Positions 1 through 10,500 of a stretch of DNA of 64,000 nucleotides are shown piece after piece. A program made the translations under genes and the position numbers. The stretch's first letter is position 1; every line of letters starts with the position of its first letter. This stretch comes from Massariosphaeria phaeospora (taxonomy: Eukaryota; Ascomycota; Dothideomycetes; Pleosporales). The stretch lies in contig JAADJZ010000016.1 in NCBI GenBank assembly GCA_011032825.1, forward strand, positions 496,001-560,000. Reading direction: 5' to 3'. The notes below the pieces were generated by a model that was not told where the DNA came from, did not search any database, and saw only the letters and a program-made list of their open reading frames with translations.

Positions 1-85
1 CGGCCGGGGCGCTGGTGATGGAAGCGTCCTGCGGTATGGCGAAAGCACCGACAACAAAGGACAGGAGCACGGTAGAGTACTTCAT
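1..85 (-). CDS. Secreted protein, N-terminal fragment (cut by window edge)
   Basis: A leftward reading frame opens at an ATG at 85 and runs off the left edge, giving 28 visible residues. It starts MKYSTVLLSFVVGAFA followed by IPQDASITSAPA. This is a classic fungal signal peptide: a Lys near the start, a hydrophobic core, small residues before a likely cleavage site after AFA, then a Ser/Thr/Pro/Ala-rich mature start as seen in secreted or wall proteins. The family cannot be named from this stub. The gene is divergent from the helicase gene that follows, with 426 bp between the two start codons. Confidence 0.6.
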   Translation of the reverse strand, partial: MKYSTVLLSFVVGAFAIPQDASITSAPA

Positions 86-511
86 TTTGATTGTTTGGTT
101 GGGTGGGTTGTACGAAGGGGTGCTACTAGATGGGACGGTAGTACGGTCGGATTTGGATAATTAAGAGATGTAAGACTGTGAGCGAGTGTAAGTCAAAAGT
201 ATGATGAAGAATGCAAGCAAAAAGCGAGTGTGGGAAGACGTCAAAGCGAGGAAGACCTGAAGCAGCGAAGCCGTCCCATCTTATTGCTGCCCACAAGTCA
301 AGAGCCAAGGGGCTCTCCCGCTGTAATTGCTTAATCTTCTTAGCGACAGCTATCCCGATCTGGACTAGTGCGTTCGGGCGAACCTTATTGTTGGGCCGCG
401 GTTCCTCTCCGCTGCAACGCGCTAAAAGTTAGAAACGCGTCAACCCAACATCACTCTACAACTCCAAATGCAACAACACGCCAGCTTGCCGTCCAGTTTC
501 TCGTGAGCCAG
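86..511. promoter_or_regulatory. Divergent intergenic region between secreted-protein gene and mph1
   Basis: This 426-bp stretch separates two start codons pointing away from each other, so it should hold both promoters. The helicase frame stays open upstream of its ATG to a GTG at 368, but no earlier in-frame ATG exists, so that extension is treated as leader. No clear TATA box is visible. Confidence 0.5.
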
Positions 512-3500
512 ATGGACAGCGATTACGATGACGACCTTGACGACACAGCATTTTTGGAGGCGGCTACACAAGCAGAGAAGGATGACTCGCCTCCATTCCA
601 GGCATCCCCCCGTCCACTGAAGCGACGGAAGATCGCACAAGCAGATGACAGGACTGCGTCCATTCCGCCAAAACGAAAACAAAATCAACGTCGGAGGCCT
701 TTTGAGGATTCATCAGACGATGAAGAGGGCTCTGACCAGGCTTTCAAACCAGCTGTCGCCACCGCCGGTCGTAGAGCGTCGACTGGATTTGACGAGGAAA
801 CTCCCTCCGACTCAACTAAGCAGAGACGCAGAGGGAAATCACGCGCAAAAGATGAAGCCGGAGATGGAAGCTGCTCGCCAACCAAAAAGTCTCTGATGTA
901 CAAGAAAGACAGGATCCACGTACCGACTGCATTCGTGGATCTCACCGACATTTTCCAGACACAGCCTTCGCGGGAGGACTCACCGCCGTGGAGACCGCGG
1001 GGCGCAATATGGTCCAAGTCAGCGCTCCCCATTGGCGTGCATCGACCGGCCTCAGCCCTGAACTCTACGCGCACCATGACTTTACCAGACAAACAGTCTA
1101 TATCGTCTAGGCCAGCTTCGCGGGCGTCGAAGACTCCTGTAGAGTCGGTCTTCTCCAAAGCTGAGCCGTCGCCCACGCTTCCAACAGAGGCGAATGCATC
1201 TGTGGACTATGACCCAGCTGGGGAACTAGCCGATCTGCCTTCAGATGCGTTTGCTTCGTCATCATCGTCGCCTCAGAAGCACGATGGGGATGTGGTTCTA
1301 ATGTCAGAAAGGCGCACCCGGGTGATGGCACCACAGGCAGGATTACGGCAGACGACCTTGTTCGGCCGTGGTGAAGCTAACGGTCAGGTTGCACCCTCAC
1401 AGGTCAACAAACGCTACAGTTTTATAGTTGACCAGAAGGAGGAACCCCCCACGCACCACAAGCTTGACCTGGAGGCGGCAAAGACGTGGGTGTATCCGAC
1501 GAACCTAGGTGTTACCCGAGACTACCAGTACAATATTGTTGCCCGAGGACTATTCCACAATCTCCTCGTGGCGCTTCCAACTGGTCTAGGAAAGACGTTT
1601 ATTGCAGCAACGATCATGTTGAACTGGTTCCGCTGGACGACCGAGGCGCAGATCGTCTTCGTGGCTCCGACGAAACCGCTCGTCTCGCAGCAGATTGACG
1701 CATGCTTTCACATTGCTGGTATTCCACGCTCAGCCACTACTATGCTCATTGGCGGCGTTCCTCCAGCCATAAGAGCGGAAGAATGGAAGAGCAAGAGAGT
1801 GTTCTTCATGACTCCCCAAACCTTGCTGAACGACCTCAAGTCCGGGTACGCTGATCCCAAAAGGATTGTCCTTCTCGTTGTTGACGAGGCTCACCGGGCG
1901 ACTGGCTCGTATGCATATGTGGAGGTTGTGAGCTTCTTGCGCCGCTTCAACCAGAGCTTCCGGGTTCTGGCCTTGACAGCAACACCGGGTGCGGATGTGG
2001 AAGCGGTGCAGAAGGTGATTGACGGGCTGGATATCTCCAAGATTGAAATACGTACGGAGAGTTCGCTGGACATCCGCTCCTATATCCACCAAAGAACTAT
2101 CGAGAAGCACGCCTTTACCAACAGCGACGAGATGGAGATGTGCATGGATTTATATTCTCAAGCACTGCAGCCGTTGGTGAATAAAATTGCCGGTGTCAAC
2201 GCATACTACAGCACCAATCCTTTGGACTTGACGCCGTACGGCTGTACCCAAGCGCGGCAGAAGTGGTTTGCGCAGGCTGGGAAGAATGCGTCTCAGGGCC
2301 AGAAGGCGATGGTCAACTCCATCTTCTCTATTCTTGCCTCGGTCTCTCAGGGAATGGAGTTGCTTAAATACCACGGGATTGGTCCGTTTTACACCAAGAT
2401 GAAGGATTTCAAAGATTCTCAGGCCGAAAGCAAGTCCAAATACAAGAAGGAGATCTGCGACAGCGATTCATTTAAGAAGCTGATGGTCAGGCTACACACT
2501 TGGGTCACCAGCGACACCTTCATAGGCCACCCGAAGCTAGAATTCCTGCAACAGGTCATTCTCGACCACTTTGTGAACGCTGGGGAGGGACGCAACGCGG
2601 ACGGCGCACCCCCTTCGCAAACGCGCATCATGGTGTTTGCCCATTTCCGAGACAGCGCAGAGGAGATTGTGCGAGTGCTGAAGAGACACCAGCCGATGAT
2701 CCGGCCGCGAGTCTTTGTTGGTCAGTCGCACGCGAAGAACTCGGACGGCATGGGCCAGAGGGAGCAGCTGGAAGCGATCAACCAGTTCAAGTTGGGAACG
2801 TTCAACACGCTTGTGGCGACGTCTATCGGCGAGGAGGGGCTGGACATTGGTGAAGTCGATCTCATTATCTGCTACGATTCAAAGGCCTCTCCTATTCGAA
2901 TGTTGCAGCGCATGGGCAGAACGGGCCGGAAACGCCGCGGAAAGATTGTCATGCTCCAGATGAAGGGGAAAGAGGAGAGTGACGCGACCAAGGCGAAAGA
3001 CGGTTACGAGAAGATGCAGGAGCTTATCGCGGAAGGTTCGCGGTTCGCGTTCCACGACGAGGTATCACGCAGGATCCTGCCGCGGGATGTGCAGCCTGTG
3101 GTCGACAAGCGGTTTGTTGATATTCCGCCGGAGAACTCGCAGTCAGATTGGCTCCCGGAGCCGAAGAAGAAGAACGGGAGAGTGCCAAAACGGCCGCCAA
3201 AGAAGTTCCATATGCCTGACGGTGCCATTACGGGTTTCGTCACGGCAGGTCGGATGGATGAAGAGATTGCGCCGAAGGCTCGCGCGAAGAAAAAAGCTGC
3301 GCCAATGTACCCGAACGAAGAGTCCGTTGACCCAGCTGCAATCGAAAGCGTCCTCTTGGATGATGCAGCAATAAAGGATCTCGAGCGGCGGTATCAGACG
3401 GTCTACGATGAAGACGATGCGCCTATCATCCCCGATCTACGCGAGAATACACACCCAGCTCGGCAGCGCGTCTTGTCGAAGACGACGTATTTTCGCCAGC

Positions 3501-4372
3501 CCGGACGTGTGGCCCAAGCGTTTGTGGCTACCCTCCAGCGGATGCACGCCATGGACGACGACCGCATTGCGGAGTTTAGGCGGAATCTGCACTACTCTGA
3601 TGTGGAGTCGGACCCTGAGAACAATATTGTCGTATCAGGATCCGAACTAGCGGTCGAGGAGCACATGTGGGCAGACGACGACCCAGCCTCGCAGCCACTC
3701 CCAAAACCAAAAGCGAAGCCAAGGCCCAAGCCCAAAGCAAAGACGACGCCTAAGGCTGCTGCTCCTCGTGGCCGACCTCGCAAAGACGCGGCCGCTGCAG
3801 CAACCCCCCTTCGGCAGACGAAGGCGAAAGCTAAAACTCCCAGAACAAAAACGCCCACCTACCGGATGTCTGCACTTGTGGATGAAGCCGATCCGTCTTC
3901 GCCCCCGCCCACCGATCCCCGCATGCGTTTCGCCTCCCAAGCTGATACCATCGGCTCAGACGACACTGTCGGCGCAGACGATCCGCAGAACACGCAGGCG
4001 TACCTCCTGGACTCGGATCTCATGAGCTTCATCGTGGGCGACGATGAAGAAGACGACATGCCGCCGTCGAGTCTTCCGAGCTTGGACTTTACAGGGCTGG
4101 GGAAAGGCACGCAGGCGGTGGTCAAAGGGGGCCGGCCGAAGCGGCCGAAGAAGGCAGAGAAGATGTTCACGAGCGACCCGACGGACGACGATGCGGTTGT
4201 TAGCAGTGATAGCGACGATGAGATGCCTATGAACAAGGTTGGAGGGGCTAGCAAGAGCAGGGGTGTTCTGCTTGCTGTGGGTCCAGCTTCAGAGGAGGAC
4301 GATGAGCCAGTCGTGCCCAGGAAGAGGGCTCGTAGGGTCGTCGTTGATGATGAAGAGGATGATGATGAGTGA
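512..4372 (+). CDS. mph1: ATP-dependent DNA helicase Mph1 (FANCM family)
   Basis: An intronless gene of 1,286 codons. Mph1/FANCM proteins are 3'-5' DNA helicases that remodel stalled forks and D-loops in the nucleus and limit crossovers. Residues 354-362 (ALPTGLGKT) are the Walker A box, D458-E-A-H461 is the DEAH box, and QRMGRTGR near 799-806 is helicase motif VI. The insert between the two RecA-like lobes is typical of this family. The first 300 residues are Ser/Asp-rich and probably disordered. The C-terminus carries Lys/Pro-rich repeats, an AT-hook-like GRPRK, and an acidic tail. The ATG at 512 begins MDSDYDDDLDD, the usual acidic Mph1 start; upstream in-frame sequence lacks an ATG. The length is near that of other filamentous-fungal Mph1 proteins. 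Confidence 0.93.
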   Translation: MDSDYDDDLDDTAFLEAATQAEKDDSPPFQASPRPLKRRKIAQADDRTASIPPKRKQNQRRRPFEDSSDDEEGSDQAFKPAVATAGRRASTGFDEETPSDSTKQRRRGKSRAKDEAGDGSCSPTKKSLMYKKDRIHVPTAFVDLTDIFQTQPSREDSPPWRPRGAIWSKSALPIGVHRPASALNSTRTMTLPDKQSISSRPASRASKTPVESVFSKAEPSPTLPTEANASVDYDPAGELADLPSDAFASSSSSPQKHDGDVVLMSERRTRVMAPQAGLRQTTLFGRGEANGQVAPSQVNKRYSFIVDQKEEPPTHHKLDLEAAKTWVYPTNLGVTRDYQYNIVARGLFHNLLVALPTGLGKTFIAATIMLNWFRWTTEAQIVFVAPTKPLVSQQIDACFHIAGIPRSATTMLIGGVPPAIRAEEWKSKRVFFMTPQTLLNDLKSGYADPKRIVLLVVDEAHRATGSYAYVEVVSFLRRFNQSFRVLALTATPGADVEAVQKVIDGLDISKIEIRTESSLDIRSYIHQRTIEKHAFTNSDEMEMCMDLYSQALQPLVNKIAGVNAYYSTNPLDLTPYGCTQARQKWFAQAGKNASQGQKAMVNSIFSILASVSQGMELLKYHGIGPFYTKMKDFKDSQAESKSKYKKEICDSDSFKKLMVRLHTWVTSDTFIGHPKLEFLQQVILDHFVNAGEGRNADGAPPSQTRIMVFAHFRDSAEEIVRVLKRHQPMIRPRVFVGQSHAKNSDGMGQREQLEAINQFKLGTFNTLVATSIGEEGLDIGEVDLIICYDSKASPIRMLQRMGRTGRKRRGKIVMLQMKGKEESDATKAKDGYEKMQELIAEGSRFAFHDEVSRRILPRDVQPVVDKRFVDIPPENSQSDWLPEPKKKNGRVPKRPPKKFHMPDGAITGFVTAGRMDEEIAPKARAKKKAAPMYPNEESVDPAAIESVLLDDAAIKDLERRYQTVYDEDDAPIIPDLRENTHPARQRVLSKTTYFRQPGRVAQAFVATLQRMHAMDDDRIAEFRRNLHYSDVESDPENNIVVSGSELAVEEHMWADDDPASQPLPKPKAKPRPKPKAKTTPKAAAPRGRPRKDAAAAATPLRQTKAKAKTPRTKTPTYRMSALVDEADPSSPPPTDPRMRFASQADTIGSDDTVGADDPQNTQAYLLDSDLMSFIVGDDEEDDMPPSSLPSLDFTGLGKGTQAVVKGGRPKRPKKAEKMFTSDPTDDDAVVSSDSDDEMPMNKVGGASKSRGVLLAVGPASEEDDEPVVPRKRARRVVVDDEEDDDE

Positions 4373-4782
4373 ATGAAGGGGTGGGCATATGATCATGATT
4401 TTGAGACTTGCTGCTCGTCGTCTTTTCAAAGACTTGGAACACCACCGAGAGAACTTTCCCACTTAGCTTGCAACTCTATCGTATACCAGCAAGGCACTAA
4501 TCCTAGTCTCGAGATACTTCCTTAACCAACAAAGAACATCTTGAAGTTTCTAAAGCCTGAGTGACATGTCAGAAGCCGTCGAGCTTTGGATGTGTAGCCC
4601 CGCTGTCGTCATCATCCCTGTCGCGTTGCATCACGACAGAGCTACCCCTCCTCTCGCCATTGCATTGCTCTAGCTAACACTCTTCTCCTTCATTTAACCT
4701 CAGTTTCCTCACGATCATACAAAAAGCGCACTCTCCCGAGCGTAATTGAGGGCTCCCATTACCCGCACACCATCAACGAACC
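4373..4782. other. Intergenic, 3' of mph1 and promoter of next gene
   Basis: 410 bp with no coding signal. The distal half is pyrimidine-rich (CTTCTCCTTC and similar runs around 4680-4710), as is common just upstream of fungal start sites. Nothing else is recognisable. Confidence 0.5.
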
Positions 4783-5478
4783 ATGGCTCTCGCGCCCAAG
4801 TTCGCAGGCCAGAAGCTAGCGTCGGACAAGATCCACCCCAAAGCGGTGCATACCCTCGAGCTATGTGCGTATAGCCTCTAGCAACCCGAATCCCCTTACT
4901 GACACTTCCACTTCCACCTCCTAGATCTCGACTACGTCTGCCCCTTCAGCGTCAAGCTCTTTAACACCATCTACAACAACTCCTCCCTCCGCACCACGCT
5001 CCTCACCACCTACGCCTCCTCCCTCGTCCTCATCTTCCGCCAGCAGATCCAGCCCTGGCACCCCTCCAGCACGCTAACCCACGAAGCCGCCCTCGCGGTC
5101 CTGAAACTCTCCCCCGAGCGCTTCTGGCACTTCAGCGCCGCGCTGTTCGCGCAGCAGCAAGAGTTCTTCGACGCGAACGTCGTGAACGAGACGCGTAACG
5201 ACACGTATAAGCGCTTGGCGAAGATTGCGGCCGGGGTGGGCGTCGATGAGAAGGAGGTGTATGGCTTGCTGGAGATTAGCGATAAGCCGGCGGAGGATGG
5301 GAGCTTGAATACCGGGAATGGCGTTACGGCGGATGTGAAGGTGCAGGTTAAGGCGAATCGGCTGGTGGGCGTGCATGTTACGCCGACGGTGGTGTTTGAT
5401 GGGGTGGTTGCGGCGGAGATTTCGAGTAGTTGGAGTGTGGGGCAGTGGGAGGATTGGTTGGAGAAGAATGTGGTGTGA
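4783..5478 (+). CDS. DsbA-like thioredoxin-fold protein
   Basis: Two exons, 4783-4864 and 4925-5478, separated by a 60-nt intron (GTGCGT to CTCCTAG), give 211 residues. The first exon ends inside the Tyr codon of LELYLDYVCPFS. The D-x-VCPFS motif with helix residues VKLFNTIY is the nucleotide/disulfide-fold start of DsbA-like and 2-hydroxychromene isomerase-like proteins. The position of the catalytic CXXC is CPFS (residues 33-36), so only one cysteine is present. The C-terminal part includes GVHVTPTVVFDG, the cis-Pro loop typical of DsbA-like folds (V-T-P). A monothiol oxidoreductase or glutathione-dependent enzyme is likely; the substrate is unknown. No signal peptide is visible, so it is probably cytosolic. 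Confidence 0.75.
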
Positions 5479-5530
5479 ATGTGGGAGGGGAGGGCAAGAT
5501 TGTGTGATCCTCCTGATAGTCCAATTGATT

Positions 5531-5990
5531 CTAGCAAGACTATGCGAGCATTCTACTGCATTGACAAACCCCTATTGTATCTAATTTACAGGGTAATGTC
5601 CGGTGTGGAGGAAGTAGAGAGTAGGTGTCTAGCTAAGAGTAGGGTGTCAAGGTGTTTAATAGTAGCTATCTATAGTTGTCTCTATATACAATCCTCTTAG
5701 CACTGTAGTAACTTTTAGCAGCATGTGAGATTTTTAACTGTGTTAATACAAAGCCCTCTTGTATCTAGCAAACAGAGTAATGTGCTTGAGTATTAGGCGT
5801 AGAGAGACCAGGTCTAGCTAAGGCTAGGGTGTCAAACGTGTCTAATAGTTGCTAAACAAGGCAGTCTCTCTGTATAATTCTCTTAATTATATAGTAGATT
5901 TTAAGAAGTATACGCAAGCATTGTACTACGTTTACAAACACCTGCTGTATCTAGCACAGAGGGTAATACGGTGAACATAGTTATGCATAA
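5531..5990. repeat. Three degenerate copies of a ~185-bp tandem repeat
   Basis: Copies align on GGGTAATGT at 5591, GAGTAATGT at 5775 and GGGTAATAC at 5961, giving spacings of 184 and 186 bp. Each anchor is preceded by a TGTATCTA-type block and a CAAACNCC-like block, and followed (first two copies) by a TAGCTAAG...AGGGTGTCAA block. Divergence is high and includes many T/A-rich changes. The array begins in the 3' flank of the DsbA-like gene and ends just before the next gene. The rest of 5479-6100 shows nothing else. Confidence 0.7.
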
Positions 5991-6310
5991 GGATTGCATT
6001 GAACTACCTAGGCATCCAGAAGCCCCTGTCTTTCCTCTCCCCTACGCTCCGCTCCCATCACCCAAACCCTCTAACCTTCGCACCAGGACCAAGGAAGCCT
6101 CTACAAGGTGTCCTCTCCCGGCTCCTCCTTGATGTGCGGCTGGCGCATCGCCGGAGACCGAGTAAACTCAGGTCGAGGCTGCAGAGAAGAAGAAGCACTG
6201 TTGTGCTGCTGCTGTGGGACCTCTGACGGCTGGACAGGAGATACAACGCCCTGCGGATCCTGGATAGGAGACGCGGAGTTTTGCGGCTCCTGGGGCGGGA
6301 CAGTTGAGAC

Positions 6311-7589
6311 CTAAAATTGAGCAGGAGGTGCAATGTTTTGCGGCCCCTGTGCAATATTCGAATCCTGCTTTGGAGCAGGAGCAACGTTCTGTTGCTGCTG
6401 TGCCATCTGCTGTGCCGTCTGCTCCGCCATATGGGCAGCATCGCTGCGCTGCTGGTCCTCGGGGGAGGGAGCAACGTCGCGGTTCTGTAAATGGGGATTA
6501 GTGACTGGAGGATTAGTAAAGGGAGGCCCGTGTGGGATCTGCTGTTGCTGATTCGGGATGCTCCACTGCTGAGTAGTGGACGCCTCACCAGACAATGATG
6601 AGCCCATAGGACCGACGCCTCCGGCATGCTTGCTCTGGTCCAAGAGAGGTGTCATGTGGGGGGTCGGGGTCGATGCTGATGACGCATTTTTGATCCTGGC
6701 CACTCGCTCGAACATCGCCTTGCTGATAGACAGCGGGAAAGTGAGGCTTTGTTTGGGGAGGGTTTGATTGTACGCGATGATGGTCATGCAGTTGAACAGT
6801 TCCTCGTTCTGCTTCTCCAGAGCCATGATCTGGTTCTGCTGAGCCTGGGCAAGATTCCGCAGGGTCAGCATGTCGCCAGTTATAGACAGGACATTGCGCT
6901 GCAATGCCTGCACTTCAGCAGAAGCGGAATCCTGATCAATTTCCATGTCGTCGTTGTCTTTCCTGGCAGGAGCGGAGCTCGCTGTAGGATTAAACGGATT
7001 AAACACGCCCTGAGGAGGCTTAATACCACCACGGCGAGGCGTGGATGCCAAAACGAACGCGAGTTCTTTAGCAGAAGGCCGGTGGATTGAATCGCGCTCG
7101 CGGATGGGTTTTGAAGCCTTGTCGGGGGAGTGAGATCGCTCGTCGCGTTGACCTCGACGGCTGGACTCGCCTCGGCCACGTGAAGTGCGCGAGGGGTCTA
7201 GGCCGCGAAGAAGGGACGGTCTATCTCCAAGTGCTGCTTCCACCAGTCGTCGCTGGTGCAAAGTCGTATCATGTGAGGGCAAGGCTAGCATATTCGTTAG
7301 TATGTGGAGGTCGAGTAGTGTGATGTGTACTTACTACGTCGAAGTGTGGCTGGCTGGGCGGACAGACAGCACACGGTGCACGGCACTGAAGCCAGTTGCG
7401 GCGGTGGTCCTTGTCCACGGCTTCGAAGCACTTGGCACAGCTTGAGTACCGTCCTCCGATGCCGATTGCCTTATGAGCCAGCCGTTGCTGCTGGTCATTC
7501 ATCAACGGCTGGTCATCGGGCAGAGGATCAGGCGGTTTCTTTTCGTGGCGACCGGGACGGCCGTACGAGTATTTGCTTGCATTGGTCAT
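6311..7589 (-). CDS. Hypothetical Cys-rich, Gln/Pro-rich protein
   Basis: The family is not recognised. Exon 1 (7589-7335) opens with MTNASKYSYGRPGRHEKK and carries a Cys cluster, C-x2-C followed by C-x2-PC-x2-C, that could bind zinc. The intron begins GTAAGT at 7334 and contains TACTAAC. The nearest AG (7285) breaks the frame; a CAG ending at 7253 keeps it, so that acceptor is preferred and the intron is 82 nt. Exon 2 is Arg/Ser-rich, then has a heptad-like stretch around VQALQRNVLSITGDMLTLRNLAQ (likely coiled coil), then a Gln/Pro-rich tail. A TAG at 6313-6311 ends it, but the same frame continues with 69 similar codons to a TAG at 6103-6101. This could be a late nonsense mutation or a missed intron. 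It lies 0.9 kb from a Helitron on the same strand. Confidence 0.55.
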
Positions 7590-8488
7590 GATGGCGAGTT
7601 TATCGTAATCACGTTGCAAGCGCAGTTGTGTGAGGAGGGGAGGAGGGGGAGCGCGAGAATTTTTTACTTAAGCGGGCTCCGGTACCAAGTTTCTCCGGTG
7701 CCGTGACAGCTGCGATAACGGCGGACCGATAGCGGCATGGCGATAGCGGTGTGGCGATAACGGCGCCCATATTCACCGGATAGATAGGGAAGGGTTGCAT
7801 GAGAGGCGACAGTGAAAGGAGTTAAGTGGCAACCAAAAGACTCTCTAAGAACAGACAAAGACTTGCCCGGAGATCCTAAGCGTACTAGCTTTCAGATATT
7901 TAGGATTAATGTCTAACAGACTAGAAATGTTTTGAGAAAGAAAGCACTGATACAGATGAATAGATTCTCGCCAACGGTACAAAAGTACCAACTCACGACA
8001 ACTCCATGCAGTGTCAACTGAGACTACGAACCCTAACCATAGTATGCGTAAGAGACGTATAGAAATCCCACAAATGTGTGAGCTTTGATATTGATATATG
8101 TCAATCATATGCCTTGGTTCGTAAACAGTACCAAAAAAAGGGGCTTGCGAAGCGGCGCATATGAAAGCCCTGCAAGGCACATGTATCGTCAATAGTCACT
8201 TAAAAGCGCTATCAATTTGTTAGTCAATCAAAGGAGCTGACGACAGAGCGTCAGCGCAGCAGGTATTGTGAATGGATTTGATTCATCTCATAGCGCATCT
8301 CATAGCGCATCTCATGGCCGATCTCATGGCCGATCTCATGGCCGATAGCCTCGCAGCGCTCGTTTTTCAACTAATCTACACGTTCATGAACCAGTTTCCT
8401 GTCCTAGGTTAGCGCAAGGAGCAGGTGGCGGGGCATCAGGGGGCTTACCTCTATATCCAGCGGCCAAACCGCCAATGCCAATTCAGAC
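7590..8488. other. Intergenic between Cys-rich gene and Helitron remnant
   Basis: About 900 bp without a supportable gene. It contains short GATAGCGG/GATAACGG direct repeats at 7710-7770 and a 12-bp tandem repeat listed separately. The 3' terminus of the Helitron (CTRR preceded by a hairpin) should lie here, but I could not place it with confidence. Confidence 0.45.
8284..8346. repeat. 12-bp tandem repeat, about five copies
   Basis: The unit CGCATCTCATAG changes stepwise to CCGATCTCATGG across the array, so two sequence variants sit in adjacent blocks. It is about 140 bp from the stop codon of the Helitron coding remnant. Confidence 0.85.
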
Positions 8489-9048
8489 CTACTCAGTCTC
8501 ATCCATAGGCGCGTCGTTACCAGGCGCTGGACGTCGAACGGGCGTCGGATCATCGTAGAGCTCGTGAGAGGACACGCGGTGATGGCTCACAGAAGGCCAA
8601 GATGACCCCTGACCCTGACCCTGAACCTGACCCTGATTTCCGACCTGAAGCACAGAGAAATCGCTAGAGAGATCATAGATCAATTCACTGGGGAGTTGCG
8701 ACGTAGGGACGCGTCGATCGGAGCTCTCAGGAGGTCGGATAGATGGCAGGTCGGGCAGGTCACCGAGATCAGGAAACTCATCATCACCCTGTACGCGATT
8801 AGTTACTGAATAGGCCACTAAGCCTGGATTAGGAAACTAACCTCTGCTTGAATCTCCTGAGCCAACCGGCGTTAATAATCAGCGTTTCTCATGACGCTGG
8901 TGTCGGTGACGTTGAACTTGAGGCGGCGAAATTCGAATGGCTCCTCGAACATGAGACCTCTGAGTAACCGAACGCGGGAGATAGCGACGTAAGTAAGGCC
9001 TAGAGCGAAATCTTTGCGTCTAGAGACATTCAAAACAGCCTTGTCAAC
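8489..9048 (-). pseudogene. Helitron helicase C-terminus and tail exon
   Basis: Frame running down from 9048 reads VDKAVLNVSRRKDFALGL then TYVAISRVRLLRGLMFEEPF, the strongly conserved motif VI region of Helitron/PIF1 helicases, with an in-frame TAA shortly after (in ADY*RRLAQEIQ). A 53-nt intron (8841-8789, GTTAGT to CGTACAG, branch AACTAAT) joins in phase to a tail exon 8788-8489 encoding an acidic, Gln/Gly-rich 100-residue end. This part is much less mutated than the interior of the element. Confidence 0.85.
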
Positions 9049-9779
9049 GCTAATACTCTAGCTCTTGAGAATAGTAATTGCATAGGCGACAGTGACAGGA
9101 AATTGAGTCTAGGTACAAACTGTACTACTCCTATACTATTTACGCTTTACTCGGAGAATAGAAACTAGCTTCTAATTTGTATTTAGATCTAGAAGCAATT
9201 TAGAGCTGTCGTATTTGTCAAACGCAACGAGCAAAGCTAGAGCTAGTTTCTTTCGAAGATCAACTGTACCGACAGGCTACACAATATTACGAACAGTACC
9301 TACTGCTTCGTTGACAAGAGCAGCTTCTGTTTACAGGTTCTCTAAGAGCATAATGCAGCAATTGATAAAAAAGAAAAAAAACTAGTAGAGATTTCTAGCA
9401 TTATTACTGTTTGCTTTTTCTGCTTAGGAACTAGTGTAATCAGCGGCGATACGAAGGACAAAATAGTTGTTCAACCGAAGCTAAAGATAATTAAAAGCAA
9501 ATACCTTCTTTTGTTTGGCGTAAATATAAACAGCGTTCTCGAACTAAGCTTTTTTATTAACAGATAACTTTGCCTTTACTCAAGAAGTTAGCAGCTTCTA
9601 ATTCTCTATAGTAACGCGATTGTTTTAGAAATTATTCAACGCTGTACGAAATAGCTGCTAATTATCGCTTTGTTGCTTTATAACCTAAGTTAGCGTAACT
9701 GTCTAATTGAATAGCTTGTACAGGCTTTAGCTAACGACAGAGTTGGTGTTCGTTGTTAGCTTAGTACTGTACAGTAAAC

Positions 9780-10500
9780 TATTACCTACAGGCAGCAGTT
9801 AACGGAAATTTCTTACAAGAATAATATTAAGACCGCCGAAATCGACGTCGGCGTTTTTAGAGAATATCTCGCAGCAACAGTAATCAATAAAAGCGAGTTA
9901 ATTAAGACTAACTATTGATTTCTTGTTAATAATAAAATAGTGAACGCTGCAGAAAGAAGCCTAGATTAACTGAAAATTTTAACGTGTTAGAGGCTCGTAA
10001 TTCTTTTGCTTAATAGGCAACTAAAACAGGGCATAGAGAGTTCGCTTAATAATGTTGTTTGCAGCTACACTAGTAGGCGCTGCTCGAATAACTAGTACAC
10101 GCTTTTTTACTTTCTTGGCGCAGCGTTCGAGCGCGGTACAGATTGCTATAATAATAACTAACTTGCTAGTACTACTAGAGCTCTCCAAATAGAATCGAAT
10201 AAAAGCGAAAAGTAGTCTAAAGATTCTATTTTCATAATCGTTGATAATTATATTATAAATTAACTTCTGTTTAACTGTAAAGTTAGCATACTAAACATTA
10301 GACTGCGCCTAAATAGCGATAGAATAATTTGTTTTTTGCTTTTTCTAGTAGTCTTGGTTGATAATATAAGTTTCGATTTGGTTATCCCAAACAGCCTAGA
10401 GATCTATAGAGCGATTTCCGAGGTAGTTTTCTAGATCTAGATTATCTTCAGCGCGGTTAGGCAGGCGACGCGCAAGTTTACTCTATTTTGCATCAATGTT
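9780..10500 (-). pseudogene. Helitron helicase core with destroyed Walker A and B motifs
   Basis: The frame gives APTSVAANNIIKRTLYALF (cf. APTGVAAHNIxGRTLHALF of PIF1/Helitron helicases) at 10080-10024, preceded by the Walker A position at 10185-10159 now reading ESSSSTSKL instead of a glycine-rich GPGGTGKS-type loop. The Walker B position reads YFIINKKS, where family members have IIDEKS (9927-9922: Asp to Asn, Glu to Lys). Further down FGGLNIILV then a degenerate copy of the GDFHQLPPV motif is visible near 9840-9790. Several TAG/TAA codons interrupt the frame. Family comparisons are from memory of the consensus. Confidence 0.82.

Noticed and set aside
368..511. N-terminal extension of mph1 from a GTG at 368
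   Set aside because: No ATG and no family similarity; the ATG at 512 begins the usual acidic start.
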